This document shows, one piece after another, positions 7,695 through 16,380 of a DNA stretch of 49,034 nt. How positions within the stretch are numbered: position 1 is the stretch's first letter; the number at the start of each line of letters is the position of its first letter. The stretch is from Verrucomicrobiota bacterium (lineage in GTDB: Bacteria > Verrucomicrobiota > Verrucomicrobiia > Opitutales > Opitutaceae), in contig JAEKKV010000028.1 in NCBI GenBank assembly GCA_019510185.1, positions 1 through 49,034 of the forward strand, written 5' to 3'. A program made the position numbers and the translations under genes. The notes under the pieces were generated by a model that saw only the letters and a program-made list of their open reading frames with translations, did not search any database and was not told the DNA's origin.

Positions 7695-8639
7695 TTATTC
7701 GGTGGACACGACCTGCTCGGGCTGGCCGCCGGCGCAGAGGTAGAGGACGGCCATGCGGATGGCGATGCCGTTGGTGACTTGCTCGAGGATCACGCTGCGG
7801 TTGCCGTCGGCGAGTTCGCTGTCGATCTCGACGCCGCGGTTGATGGGGCCCGGGTGCATGATGATGGCCTTGGGATCGAGCCAGCCGGCGCGAGTTTTGT
7901 TGAGTCCGAAGAGGCTGGTGTACTCGCCGAGCGAGGGGAACATGCCCGACGTCTGGCGTTCGTGCTGGATGCGCAGGAGCATGACGACCTCCGCGTCGGC
8001 CAGCGCGCTGCGCAGGTCGTGGGAAACGGTCACGCCGAGGGCGTTGAACCAACCGGGGACGAGGGTGGAGGGGCCGACGATGGTGACGTTGGCGCCGAGT
8101 TTGGTGAGGGCGTGGATGTTGGAGCGCGCCACGCGGCTGAAGAGAATGTCGCCGAGAATCACGACCTTGCGGCCCTTGAGGGAACCGAGGTGTTCGCGCA
8201 TCGTGAAGGTGTCGAGCAGGCCCTGCGTGGGATGCTCGTGGGCACCGTCGCCGGCGTTGATCACGGGAATGCCGAGGATGTTGGAAAGATAGAGCGGGGA
8301 CCCGGCGGCCGAGTGGCGGATGACGATCATGTCGGCCTGGAGGGCCTCGATGTTTTGCGCGGTGTCGCGCAGGGTCTCGCCCTTCGTCGTGGAGGAGCTG
8401 TTGCCGTCGAGGGAGATGACGTCGGCGCTGAGGCGCTTGGCGGCCATGTCGAAGGCCATGCGGGTGCGCGTGCTGGGCTCGAGGAAGAGGTTGACGATGG
8501 TCTTGCCGCGCAGGGCGGGGACCTTCTTCACGCTGCGTCCGAGGATCTTTTTGAACGCTGAGGCGGTGGCGTGGATTTGATGAATCTCCTCCACGGAGAG
8601 TTCTTCGATGGTGAGAAGATGGCGGCGGGTCCAGGGCAT
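7695..8639 (-). CDS. pyrB: Aspartate carbamoyltransferase catalytic chain
   Basis: 314 residues. The enzyme joins carbamoyl phosphate and aspartate, the first committed step of pyrimidine synthesis. The carbamoyl-phosphate site E-P-S-T-R-T-R is at 54-60, with the H-P-T-Q-G-L-L-D motif in the middle and the aspartate-binding H-P-G-P-I-N-R-G-V-E-I near residue 264. No pyrI is adjacent, and pyrC is active-looking, so the regulatory form is unclear. It lies 26 nt after pyrR. Confidence 0.96.
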   Translation of the reverse strand: MPWTRRHLLTIEELSVEEIHQIHATASAFKKILGRSVKKVPALRGKTIVNLFLEPSTRTRMAFDMAAKRLSADVISLDGNSSSTTKGETLRDTAQNIEALQADMIVIRHSAAGSPLYLSNILGIPVINAGDGAHEHPTQGLLDTFTMREHLGSLKGRKVVILGDILFSRVARSNIHALTKLGANVTIVGPSTLVPGWFNALGVTVSHDLRSALADAEVVMLLRIQHERQTSGMFPSLGEYTSLFGLNKTRAGWLDPKAIIMHPGPINRGVEIDSELADGNRSVILEQVTNGIAIRMAVLYLCAGGQPEQVVSTE

Positions 8640-8665
8640 GGAAAAAAGAGGTCCGAAGTGTGAGG

Positions 8666-9298
8666 TTAGAGCCTGGGTTTGGCGGCGATGACTTCGACGA
8701 GGTCCCGGTCGAATTTGGCGGGGTCAAGTTTGACCACGACTTTGGAATCGAGGGAGGCGTCCATGGAGAGGCCGATGTAGTCGGCGGCAACAGGCAGGCG
8801 GCGTAGGCCGCGGTCGATGAGGATGGCGAGCTCGACCTTGGCGGGACGGCCGTGGTCGAAGAGTTCGTTGAGCGCGGCCTTGATGGTGCGGCCGGAGAAA
8901 AGAACGTCGTCCACCAGCACCACGTCGGCGCCGGTCACATCCACGGGAATAAGCGTGGGCGCGAATTCCTTGGGGATGGGATTGCGACCGATGTCGTCGC
9001 GGTGAAAAGAGATGTCGAGGATGCCGGGGCTGATGCGCAGGCCGGGGGCGAGCGACGCAAGCCGGAGGGCGAGACGGCGGGCGAGAACGATGCCGCCGTT
9101 CGCGATGCCGAGGAGAAGGATTTTGCCCTTGGGGCCGTGACGTTTGGCAATGGCCTGAGCGAGCCGGTCGATGGCGGCGTGAATCTCGTTGGCGGGAATG
9201 CGTTGCAGTGCGGACACGAAGGCTCGTTGTGCCGGGCGGGCGAGGGACGGACAAGCGGGAAATGCCGCGTTATCGCAGCCAGTCGGCAAGCTCGGCAT
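8666..9298 (-). CDS. pyrR: PyrR-type phosphoribosyltransferase / pyrimidine regulator
   Basis: 210 residues if started at ATG 9298; the usual PyrR is about 180. The type I phosphoribosyltransferase core is clear: the PRPP loop V-L-V-D-D-V-L-F-S-G-R-T at 127-138, and G-I-A-N-G-G near 64-69. A GTG at 9217 would give 183 residues starting V-S-A-L-Q-R and may be the true start, because the first 27 residues look unlike the family and overlap the helicase end by 29 nt. PyrR has uracil phosphoribosyltransferase activity and, in many bacteria, binds pyr mRNA. No attenuator hairpin with its anti-terminator is evident before pyrB or pyrR. Confidence 0.88.
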   Translation of the reverse strand: MPSLPTGCDNAAFPACPSLARPAQRAFVSALQRIPANEIHAAIDRLAQAIAKRHGPKGKILLLGIANGGIVLARRLALRLASLAPGLRISPGILDISFHRDDIGRNPIPKEFAPTLIPVDVTGADVVLVDDVLFSGRTIKAALNELFDHGRPAKVELAILIDRGLRRLPVAADYIGLSMDASLDSKVVVKLDPAKFDRDLVEVIAAKPRL

Positions 9299-11663
9299 CC
9301 GAAGCGAGCGTCCGGCCGAATTGATAATCGTGATTCAGGAGCCGGGCGTAGCCGATTTCCGCGAAGCGGCGGCAGTGCAGGAGGACCTTGGCTCGTTGGC
9401 CGGGGGCACGCACGAGCCGGCCAAGGGCTTGGTTCACCTTTTGCATGCCGGGGATCTGGTAAACGCGGCGAAACGCCTCTTCGCGGGAGTGGCCGGACAG
9501 GGCGGCGAGACGGGCTTTTTGGACGGCGTTGACCTCGGGAAGCGCCGGGCCGACGACCATGGCGTGGCTGATGCGGCCGCCGAGCACGTCGATGCCTTCG
9601 GCAAAGCTGCTGCCGAGCACCAGGAAGATCGCATCGGCGAACATCAACGATTCATCCACCCAGGCGGATTGCGCGGCAAGGTCGCTCAGCCGAGGCTGGA
9701 GGACGGCGCGCATCTCGGGATGCCGGTCGTGCAAGGCCTGTTCGACCGCCTCGGCATAGGCGTAGCTGGGAAAAAAAACTGCGACCGGTCCGCGGGCGGC
9801 GGCGTGCAACGTGGCGATGGTGGCGGCGGTGGTTGCGTAATACTGCGGCCGGCGTTGGTAGGTGGTGTCCACACGCACATCGTAGGCGATGTCGTAGACT
9901 TCGTCGCGCCACGGGGTGTGGGCGTTGACGGTGGTCAGGCTGGCGGGACGGATGTCGGGTGCGGACAAGGACGGCGCGGACGAAACGAGGCCGCAGGCCT
10001 CGGCAAACGCCTCGGCCGGTCCGGGCGTGGCGGTGGAAAAAATGACGCCGCCAAACGCGCGCAGGGCTTCACCGATGGCGGCGGAGGCGTCGAGACAGGT
10101 GGCGCGCAACTCGCCGGGCCGGGGCGACCAGAGGAGCTTTTGCAGGGAGTCATCGGCCAGCCATTCTTTGAAGGCGGGGATTTGCCAGAGCTGGTCCGAG
10201 ATTTCCGGTCCGAGCGCGGCGTAGTCGGGCGGGGCGAGCATGAGTTGATCGGCGAGAACGCGCAGCGCATCGGCAAGGTCGTCTTCCTGATCCAAGGCGA
10301 GGGCATCGCAAACGGGAAGGGCGGCGAGTAGCGCGGTCCAGGATTCCCAAGCGCGCAACAGCGGGCCGGAAACGCGCAGGTGGTCGAGCTCGGCGAGAAC
10401 CCGCTGGGCGGCGCCGCCCGTAAAGCCATGCGAGTAGGCGTCGGCCACACGGGCAGGGAGATTGTGCGCTTCGTCGAGCACGAGCAGGGTTTCGGCGGGA
10501 TTGAAGCCGGGCTGGTCGAAGAAAAGACCGCGGTTGGCGGGTGCGAAGACGTAGTTGTAATCGCCCACCCACACATCCTGAAAGGCGAGCGCGGTGCGGG
10601 TGATTTCGTACGGACAGATCATCGCGTCGCGGCCGGCGGCGCGCAGGGCATCGAGATCACGGGCCTCGTTTTCGAACAGGTAAAAACGGGCGAGTCCGCT
10701 GCGTGCCCAACGCCGGTCGATGCCGTCGAGATAGGCGCAGCTCGCCCGCACGCAATGAAACGTGTGGTTCATGCAATGCTCGCGTTTGGGCCGCACATGC
10801 CACGCGCCGACTCCGTGCGCCGTTCCTTGGGCGGAATCGGCCGCCGACGCGGTCATGGCCTGGAGGGTGCGCATGACCTGAAGCTGGCCGGTGGATTTGC
10901 TGGTGAGATAAAGGAGGCGGGAATAGCGGCCGGCCTTCATCTGGCCGAGGGCGCATTCGAGCAGGACGCCGGTTTTTCCGAAGCCGGTGGGGGCGGTGAA
11001 AAGGACGGGGAGGTTTTGCGCAAGGGCGGCGGCGAGGTCGGCCTGGGTGGTCTGCTGGCCGTCGCGCAGTTCGCCGAATGCCGGACGAAAAACAAGGCCG
11101 CGCAGACGTTCGCGGGCCCGCCGGCGGAGATTGAGAAACTCGGTGACACGTTCGAGCTGGACGCGGAAGGGCGCCTCATCCGCGGACGTGAAGGCGATGG
11201 TCTGGCTGAGGCCGCTGCCGGCTTCGACGAAGACGAGTTCGCCGCGGATTTTTTCCGAAGGATCGGCCAGATGCCGGAGCGCGAGGTAAGTGGCGAGTTG
11301 CGCGAAGTAGGCGGGGTATTCCGCGCGCAGTTCCTCCTCCGGCAACGGCAGGGTGTGCAGAAGCGTCTTGATCTCGCGCAGGACGGCGGGCGACGCGGCG
11401 GTGGCGGGGAGGAATTGGTCGATCCGGCCGGTGAGGGTGAGCGTCCAGCCGGCGTGAAAAACGCGCCCGGTGACGGGAATTTCAAAGGAGGCTCCGGGCG
11501 TGGCGGCACCAGTGGCGGTGCGCAGTTCCTGATGCCAGCGCGTGCCGAGCTGGGCGCGCCAGAGTCCTGAAGATCCGTCGCCCGCTTCGCGCGGCCCGAT
11601 CGTGAACCCGGAGAATTCGCCGATGCTCAGGCTGGCGGTGCGGTGTTCGAGATCGAAGTCCAT
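9270..11663 (-). CDS. RecB-type PD-(D/E)XK nuclease fused to an XPD/DinG-like helicase
   Basis: 797 residues. N-terminal 1-180 carries the full RecB/Cas4-type nuclease pattern: G-x-x-x-H44, D82 in G-R-I-D, E97-x-K99 in R-E-I-K-T, and Q122-x-x-x-Y126. The rest is a superfamily 2 XPD/Rad3-like helicase: P-loop A-P-T-G-F-G-K-T at 224-231, four cysteines C297, C304, C309 and C350 placed as in the Fe-S domain, D-E-A-H at 397-400, and the last motif Q-A-L-G-R-L-V-R near the end. It should unwind DNA 5' to 3' and cut single strands; role in repair or recombination is inferred. It lies between recO and pyrR. Relatives annotated only as ATP-dependent helicase are known, so the architecture may be recurrent but uncharacterised. 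Confidence 0.87.
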   Translation of the reverse strand: MDFDLEHRTASLSIGEFSGFTIGPREAGDGSSGLWRAQLGTRWHQELRTATGAATPGASFEIPVTGRVFHAGWTLTLTGRIDQFLPATAASPAVLREIKTLLHTLPLPEEELRAEYPAYFAQLATYLALRHLADPSEKIRGELVFVEAGSGLSQTIAFTSADEAPFRVQLERVTEFLNLRRRARERLRGLVFRPAFGELRDGQQTTQADLAAALAQNLPVLFTAPTGFGKTGVLLECALGQMKAGRYSRLLYLTSKSTGQLQVMRTLQAMTASAADSAQGTAHGVGAWHVRPKREHCMNHTFHCVRASCAYLDGIDRRWARSGLARFYLFENEARDLDALRAAGRDAMICPYEITRTALAFQDVWVGDYNYVFAPANRGLFFDQPGFNPAETLLVLDEAHNLPARVADAYSHGFTGGAAQRVLAELDHLRVSGPLLRAWESWTALLAALPVCDALALDQEDDLADALRVLADQLMLAPPDYAALGPEISDQLWQIPAFKEWLADDSLQKLLWSPRPGELRATCLDASAAIGEALRAFGGVIFSTATPGPAEAFAEACGLVSSAPSLSAPDIRPASLTTVNAHTPWRDEVYDIAYDVRVDTTYQRRPQYYATTAATIATLHAAARGPVAVFFPSYAYAEAVEQALHDRHPEMRAVLQPRLSDLAAQSAWVDESLMFADAIFLVLGSSFAEGIDVLGGRISHAMVVGPALPEVNAVQKARLAALSGHSREEAFRRVYQIPGMQKVNQALGRLVRAPGQRAKVLLHCRRFAEIGYARLLNHDYQFGRTLASDAELADWLR

Positions 11664-11772
11664 GAAGGCGGGGGCTCACAAGATACACGAAACGGAGGAA
11701 ATGAAAGCCGCGGGGTGAAACGTTGGTCCGTTTTATTTCACGGCGCTCGTGCGAAACCGTCCTGCGGTTGGA

Positions 11773-12390
11773 TCAGTCGAGATGGATGTCCGTGTATCGC
11801 CGAAGATAATCCTCCAGACGATGGAGGAGGCGGACGGCGTCGGTGGGCGCGACGGTTTGCGCGGCGAGCGGCTGGTTGATGAGCGCGGCGGCGAGCGGGC
11901 GGTCTTCGGCCGGGAGGGCAGGGAACCAAGCTTGCTTCAACGGATAACCTTCGTCGCGGGCGAAGGCATAAAGGCTTTTCAGGTAAACGGTGTCGGGCGA
12001 CGCGCCCGAGGCGAAGGCGGCGAAGACGGTGCGCAACAGGGCGTGGACCGTCGCGCGGCTTTCCTCGGCGACGGGGTTGCGGGCGACCAGGGTGGCGAAG
12101 GCGGAGGCGCGCACGAGCGCCTCGTAGTTGCGGCCGATGCCGGTGTGGCGGACGAGGAGGCGGGACTCCTTCACGAACCAGGCGTCGCCTTGAGGCGCGC
12201 CTTCAAGCAGGAGGGAAACCTCGTCGAAAAGATCGGGGACGATGACGGCGGACGCGGCTTTGGCGGGAAGCCGCTGCACAATGCGGAGCGCGCCGTGGCT
12301 TGGGGAAAATGCCGTGAACGTTTGAAACGCATCGGCCGGCGGCCGCTCCATCAGGATGATCGCGTCGGTCGTGAGCGAAGGGCCGGGCAT
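11773..12390 (-). CDS. recO: DNA repair protein RecO (divergent, short)
   Basis: 205 residues from ATG 12390, shorter than the usual 240. RecO helps RecR load RecA at single-strand gaps coated by SSB. The N-terminal OB-fold start T-D-A-I-I-L-M-E-R and the downstream F-S-P-S-H-G-A-L-R-I-V match the family pattern; the middle is helical. The Cys zinc-ribbon seen in many RecO proteins is absent. The same frame stays open far upstream, but that part overlaps ybeY and pgpH and is not coding. The ybeY stop lies 32 nt upstream. Family assignment rests on the N-terminus and the neighbourhood. Confidence 0.78.
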   Translation of the reverse strand: MPGPSLTTDAIILMERPPADAFQTFTAFSPSHGALRIVQRLPAKAASAVIVPDLFDEVSLLLEGAPQGDAWFVKESRLLVRHTGIGRNYEALVRASAFATLVARNPVAEESRATVHALLRTVFAAFASGASPDTVYLKSLYAFARDEGYPLKQAWFPALPAEDRPLAAALINQPLAAQTVAPTDAVRLLHRLEDYLRRYTDIHLD

Positions 12391-12422
12391 CGCGGAAGTG
12401 AAAACGACAGGGGGCCCGCCGC

Positions 12423-12899
12423 TTACTTTTTCAGGCTGAAGCGCGGAGTGCCGCCGGCTTTGCGGAGGATCGTCATGGCACGGGCTTCGGCGGCGCGCAT
12501 TTTGCGTTTTTTGGCGGGCCGAAGGTCGTCGTAGCCGGCGAGATGCAGCCAGCCATGGACGACGTAGAGAGTGAGCTCTTCGCTGAAGTCCTTGCGATGG
12601 GCGGTGGCGAAGGTACGGGCGGTGTCGGCGGAAACGCAGATTTCTCCGGCGACGCCCATCAGCGGGGCGCCTTCGAAGGTGATCACATCGGTCGTGGTCG
12701 GATCGGCGAGGAAGTCGCCGTGGAGTCGGGCGAGCTTCGCGTCGGTGAGAAAGGCGAGCGAGAGTTCGCCGTCGGGGCAACCGCCTTGGAATTTGGCGCG
12801 ATGCTGGTCGAGGGTGTGCACGACAGAAGCGACGGCATCCTTGTCGAAACGGAGGCGGGGATGGGCGTTGAGGATGGCGATTTCGCGAAGAGGGAGCAT
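12423..12899 (-). CDS. ybeY: Endoribonuclease YbeY (rRNA maturation factor)
   Basis: 158 residues, typical. YbeY is a single-strand endoribonuclease for 16S rRNA 3' processing and ribosome quality control. T-D-V-I-T-F (70-75) and the zinc motif H-G-W-L-H-L-A-G-Y-D-D at 115-125 are present. The third zinc ligand, His in E. coli, is Asp (D125) here. Asp at this place is, as I recall, found in other groups such as Bacteroidetes, so activity is likely kept. The order phoH - pgpH - ybeY on one strand is a conserved bacterial neighbourhood and supports the call. Confidence 0.95.
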   Translation of the reverse strand: MLPLREIAILNAHPRLRFDKDAVASVVHTLDQHRAKFQGGCPDGELSLAFLTDAKLARLHGDFLADPTTTDVITFEGAPLMGVAGEICVSADTARTFATAHRKDFSEELTLYVVHGWLHLAGYDDLRPAKKRKMRAAEARAMTILRKAGGTPRFSLKK

Positions 12900-12926
12900 G
12901 TCGGAAACGGAGGAGGCGGGGATCGG

Positions 12927-15350
12927 TCAGGAACGGGACGGGGTTTTTCCGTCCTCGGACTTCTGGCCGCGCTCCGGTGCGGTCTCGGCGGCCGGGTAGG
13001 CGACGCGGCTGTGGAGCATGTTGAGCAGGGTGAAGGTGAAGCTGGTCTTGATTTTGTTCAACTCCTCCAGCGTGACGGGCGCCTCGTCGAGCTGTCCGTC
13101 CTCCATGCGATCGTGGAAAATCTGGTCGATGATTTCGCCCAGGTGTTGGGGCGTGGCCTTGCGCACGGAGCGGGAGGCGGCCTCGACGGCATCGGCGAGG
13201 TGAATGATGGCGCTTTCCTTGAACTGCGGCTTGGGGCCGTCGTAACGGTAGGTTGTCTCGCTCACCGGAACGGGCTCGAGGCCGGGGGGAGCGGGCGCGA
13301 ACGGATCCTTGGAGGCGGGGAACGGCGTGCGGCTGCCGGAGGCGGAGATGGGCACACGGGTATCCTGGATCGCGCGTTGGTAGAAATAGCGGATGAGGCT
13401 GGTGCCGTGGTGCTGCTGGATGACGTCGATCACGGCGCGGGGAAGCTTGTGCTTGAGGGCGAGATCGACGCCGTCCTTGACGTGGCTCTTGATGATGAGC
13501 GCGGAGAGCGAGGGATTGTTGTCGTCGTGCGGGTTGATCCCGTCGTGCTGGTTCTCGGTGAAGTACTCGGGTTTGGCGGCCTTGCCGATGTCGTGAAAAA
13601 GCGCGCAGACGCGGGCGAGCAGCGGATTGGCGTCGATGGCGCTGGCGGCGTTTTCCGAAAGCTGGGCGACGACGAGCGAGTGGTGATAGGTGCCGGGCGC
13701 CTCCATCTGCATGAGGCGAAGGAGCGGGTGGTTGTAATCGGTGAGCTCCAGCAGAGTGATGTCGGTGGTGCGCTTGAAAAGCCCCTCGAGGATCGGAAGC
13801 AGCCCGGCCACGCCGACGCCGGTGAGCAGGCCGGTGAGCAGGCCGGCGCCCATGTGATTGAGGATGGTGGCAAACTCCAGGCGATCGACCACGCCGATGA
13901 GCAGTGCGAACAGTGCCACGGTCAGACCGGCGAGTACGGAGGCGCGGACGACGTTGCCGCGTTTGCGCGTGTGGCGGCTGCAATAAATCGCCACGACCGA
14001 GGCGAGAAAGGTGAGCACGAGCAGGTCGAGGCGGTTGCCGTAGATGACGCTGGTGAAAATGGAGATGAACAGCGCCATGAAAATGGCGGAGCCGGCGTCG
14101 ATGAGGATGGCCACGATCAGCGGCGCGATCGCGGTGGGCGCGAGAAAGGGGAGCAGCGAGGCCGTCTGTGAATGAGTGATGAAGAAAGGCAGGCTGCTCA
14201 ACGCATAGGTGAGGCGCACCAAGGCGAGATTGAGGATCACCACCAGGGCAAGCAGACCGAGGCGGCCGTTGCTGTGGAGCGTTTCGCGATCCTCCAGCCG
14301 GATGTAGAGCAGGCTGGCGAGGACCATCGCGAGCACGAGCAGGATGCGGCCAAAGAGCTGCAGGCCCTCGTCGCGAGCGATGTCGCCGCGGTCGAGTAGG
14401 AATTCGCGCTGAGCGACGAGCATTTCGTACTGCTCGGGAGTGACGCGCGTGCCCGGCTCGATGATGGTCTGGCCGCGCTCGACCGAAACCACAACGGGCT
14501 TGAGTTCGCGCAGGGCTTCGTCCTGCAGGCGGAGGGTGGCGTCGCGGTCGAAGATCAGGTTGGGCGTGAGGCCGTTTCTGAACAGCCGGAAGAGCAGGGC
14601 GGAGAGATTCCGGTCGGCGGTTTCGGCGGACAGGGTGATGCGCAAAAACGTCAGGGCCTGTTCCAGCGACGCGGCGGAGCGCTGGACAACCTCGCCGTCG
14701 TCGCGCGTGATTTGATAAACGGTGATCCGGCTGGGATCGGTGCCGACGCCGAAGGCGCGGCCGTCATGGACGCCTTCGCTGTAAATTTCGCGCAGGATTC
14801 GCAGGCCGGCGTCGACCAGTGCGGAGCGAGTGGGCGCATCGCCCGCGAGGAAAAGAGCGCTGATATCCTCGCCGCTGACGTGGTAGGGACCGCTGGCGTT
14901 GAAATGATCCACGAGGGCGGCAAAGTCCTCTTTGCGTTTGCCGGCGAAGGGGGAGTTGGCAGGGTGGGTGTGTTCGAAGGACTCCAAATCGACGAGCAGC
15001 TCGTGGAGGTGCGCGTCGAATTGTTGCAACGATTCGAAATCCAGGCGGTACACCGGGGGTACGCGGTCGCGCATCTGTTCACGGGCGAAGCGGGTTTTTT
15101 CCTCGCTCACGTAGGTGAAAGGGGCGCTGGCCGTGATCCGCAGGCTGGCAAGCTGGTTGGGCAGCACGGGCAGGTTCACCGTCGAGACGCCGACGAAGGA
15201 GATGAACACGATGGCCGTGATCGTGGCCACGAAGATCAGCAGCGTGATGACGCGGCTGGTTTCGAGAAACTCCACGGTGCCGGAGACCGCAGCGGTCTTG
15301 CGGGTGCGCGGTTTTTCGTGCCGGAGGAGATTTTGCAGAAGGCGCAGCAT
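12927..15350 (-). CDS. 7TM-HD family cyclic-di-AMP phosphodiesterase (PgpH-like)
   Basis: 807 residues. One membrane segment at 34-55, then an extracytoplasmic 7TMR-HDED region (about 60-330), then six or seven membrane segments (about 333-520), then a cytoplasmic HD domain. Metal ligands are visible: H556-H557 in Y-H-H-S-L, H586-D587 in F-H-D-I-G-K, H623, and H647-H648 in Q-Q-H-H-G-T. In Firmicutes PgpH degrades c-di-AMP to pApA. Its placement between phoH (3-nt gap) and ybeY (27-nt gap) is the family's usual context. Substrate in this organism is inferred. Confidence 0.93.
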   Translation of the reverse strand: MLRLLQNLLRHEKPRTRKTAAVSGTVEFLETSRVITLLIFVATITAIVFISFVGVSTVNLPVLPNQLASLRITASAPFTYVSEEKTRFAREQMRDRVPPVYRLDFESLQQFDAHLHELLVDLESFEHTHPANSPFAGKRKEDFAALVDHFNASGPYHVSGEDISALFLAGDAPTRSALVDAGLRILREIYSEGVHDGRAFGVGTDPSRITVYQITRDDGEVVQRSAASLEQALTFLRITLSAETADRNLSALLFRLFRNGLTPNLIFDRDATLRLQDEALRELKPVVVSVERGQTIIEPGTRVTPEQYEMLVAQREFLLDRGDIARDEGLQLFGRILLVLAMVLASLLYIRLEDRETLHSNGRLGLLALVVILNLALVRLTYALSSLPFFITHSQTASLLPFLAPTAIAPLIVAILIDAGSAIFMALFISIFTSVIYGNRLDLLVLTFLASVVAIYCSRHTRKRGNVVRASVLAGLTVALFALLIGVVDRLEFATILNHMGAGLLTGLLTGVGVAGLLPILEGLFKRTTDITLLELTDYNHPLLRLMQMEAPGTYHHSLVVAQLSENAASAIDANPLLARVCALFHDIGKAAKPEYFTENQHDGINPHDDNNPSLSALIIKSHVKDGVDLALKHKLPRAVIDVIQQHHGTSLIRYFYQRAIQDTRVPISASGSRTPFPASKDPFAPAPPGLEPVPVSETTYRYDGPKPQFKESAIIHLADAVEAASRSVRKATPQHLGEIIDQIFHDRMEDGQLDEAPVTLEELNKIKTSFTFTLLNMLHSRVAYPAAETAPERGQKSEDGKTPSRS

Positions 15351-15353
15351 CGG

Positions 15354-16337
15354 TTAACGGCTTGCCCCGCCGTCGTCGGGAGCGATGGGGTTTTTATAAC
15401 GTTCGTAGGCTTCGATAATCTTGAGCACGAGAGGATGGCGCACGACGTCGTTCCCACTGAACTGGTGAAAGGCGATACCCGGCACGTCGCGGAGGATGCC
15501 TTGGACTTCGAGCAGGCCGGACTGTTTGGAGCGCGGCAGGTCGATCTGGGTGACGTCGCCGGTCACGACCATGCGCGCGTCCTCGCCGAGGCGGGTGAGA
15601 AACATCATCATCTGCTCCGGCGTGGTGTTCTGCGCCTCGTCGAGGACAATGAAGGAGCGCGACAGGGTGCGGCCGCGCATGTAGGCGAGCGGAGCGATCT
15701 CGATGATACCCTTCTCCGTGAAGCGGGTGATGTCCTCCGGGTCGAGCATGTCGTTCATCGCGTCGTAGAGCGGACGCAGATACGGCAGAATTTTTTCGCG
15801 CAAATCGCCGGGAAGAAACCCCAGGGTTTCGCCGGCCTCGACCGCGGGACGGGTGAGGATGATGCGCTCGACCTGGTTCTTGAGCAGGGCGGAAATGGCC
15901 GCGGCCATCGCGAGATAGGTTTTGCCGGTGCCGGCCGGACCGATGCCGAAAACGAGCGGGTGCTTCTGGATCGACTGCAGGTAAAGTTTTTGACCGAGGG
16001 TTTTCGGGACGATGGTCTTGCGGTTGGTCGCGATGACGAGCGGCTGTCCGAATAATTCGCGCAACTGGTCGTCCTCACCGCGCGCGATCATTTCCACGAA
16101 GCGCGTGAGATCGGGCGTGCGGATGGACATGCCCTGGCTGCGCGCCTCGTTGAGAAAGCCGAAGAGGGCCTCGATCCGGCCGATGGCGGTCTCGGGGCCA
16201 TCGATTTTAAGCCAGTCCTCGCGCGTGACGAGACTCACGCCCAGATGTCTTTCGATGGAGGCGAGATTTTCCTCCCGGCCGGCGTAGAGCAGGTGGAGGT
16301 GGCGGGCGGAAGGGAAGTGGAGGGTCTTGGTCGCCAT
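15354..16337 (-). CDS. PhoH-like ATPase (YbeZ type)
   Basis: 327 residues. The N-terminal 100 residues resemble the KH-like part of YbeZ proteins. The ATPase core has the P-loop G-P-A-G-T-G-K-T at 133-140 and the Walker B F-I-V-L-D-E-A-Q-N near 228-236, followed by M-T-R-L-G-E-D and V-T-G-D-V-T-Q-I-D-L. YbeZ works with YbeY in ribosome maturation and RNA turnover, which fits its place two genes before ybeY. Despite the PhoH name, there is no reason to link it to the phosphate genes in this window. Confidence 0.95.
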   Translation of the reverse strand: MATKTLHFPSARHLHLLYAGREENLASIERHLGVSLVTREDWLKIDGPETAIGRIEALFGFLNEARSQGMSIRTPDLTRFVEMIARGEDDQLRELFGQPLVIATNRKTIVPKTLGQKLYLQSIQKHPLVFGIGPAGTGKTYLAMAAAISALLKNQVERIILTRPAVEAGETLGFLPGDLREKILPYLRPLYDAMNDMLDPEDITRFTEKGIIEIAPLAYMRGRTLSRSFIVLDEAQNTTPEQMMMFLTRLGEDARMVVTGDVTQIDLPRSKQSGLLEVQGILRDVPGIAFHQFSGNDVVRHPLVLKIIEAYERYKNPIAPDDGGASR

Positions 16338-16380
16338 GCGGGCCTTTAACGAAGGCGGGCGGAAGTCGGGATCACGTTCG

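Noticed and set aside
9218..9298. PyrR-binding attenuator before pyrR
   Set aside because: The region overlaps the helicase gene and no anti-terminator/terminator pair is visible.
11773..13983. 736-residue open frame whose end is RecO
   Set aside because: Only the last 205 residues look like a protein; the upstream part overlaps ybeY and the HD phosphodiesterase in another frame and is Arg/Pro-rich.
12543..14171. 542-residue plus-strand open frame opposite ybeY and the PgpH-like gene
   Set aside because: Repetitive Gly/Glu/Ala/Asp composition, no motifs; antisense shadow.
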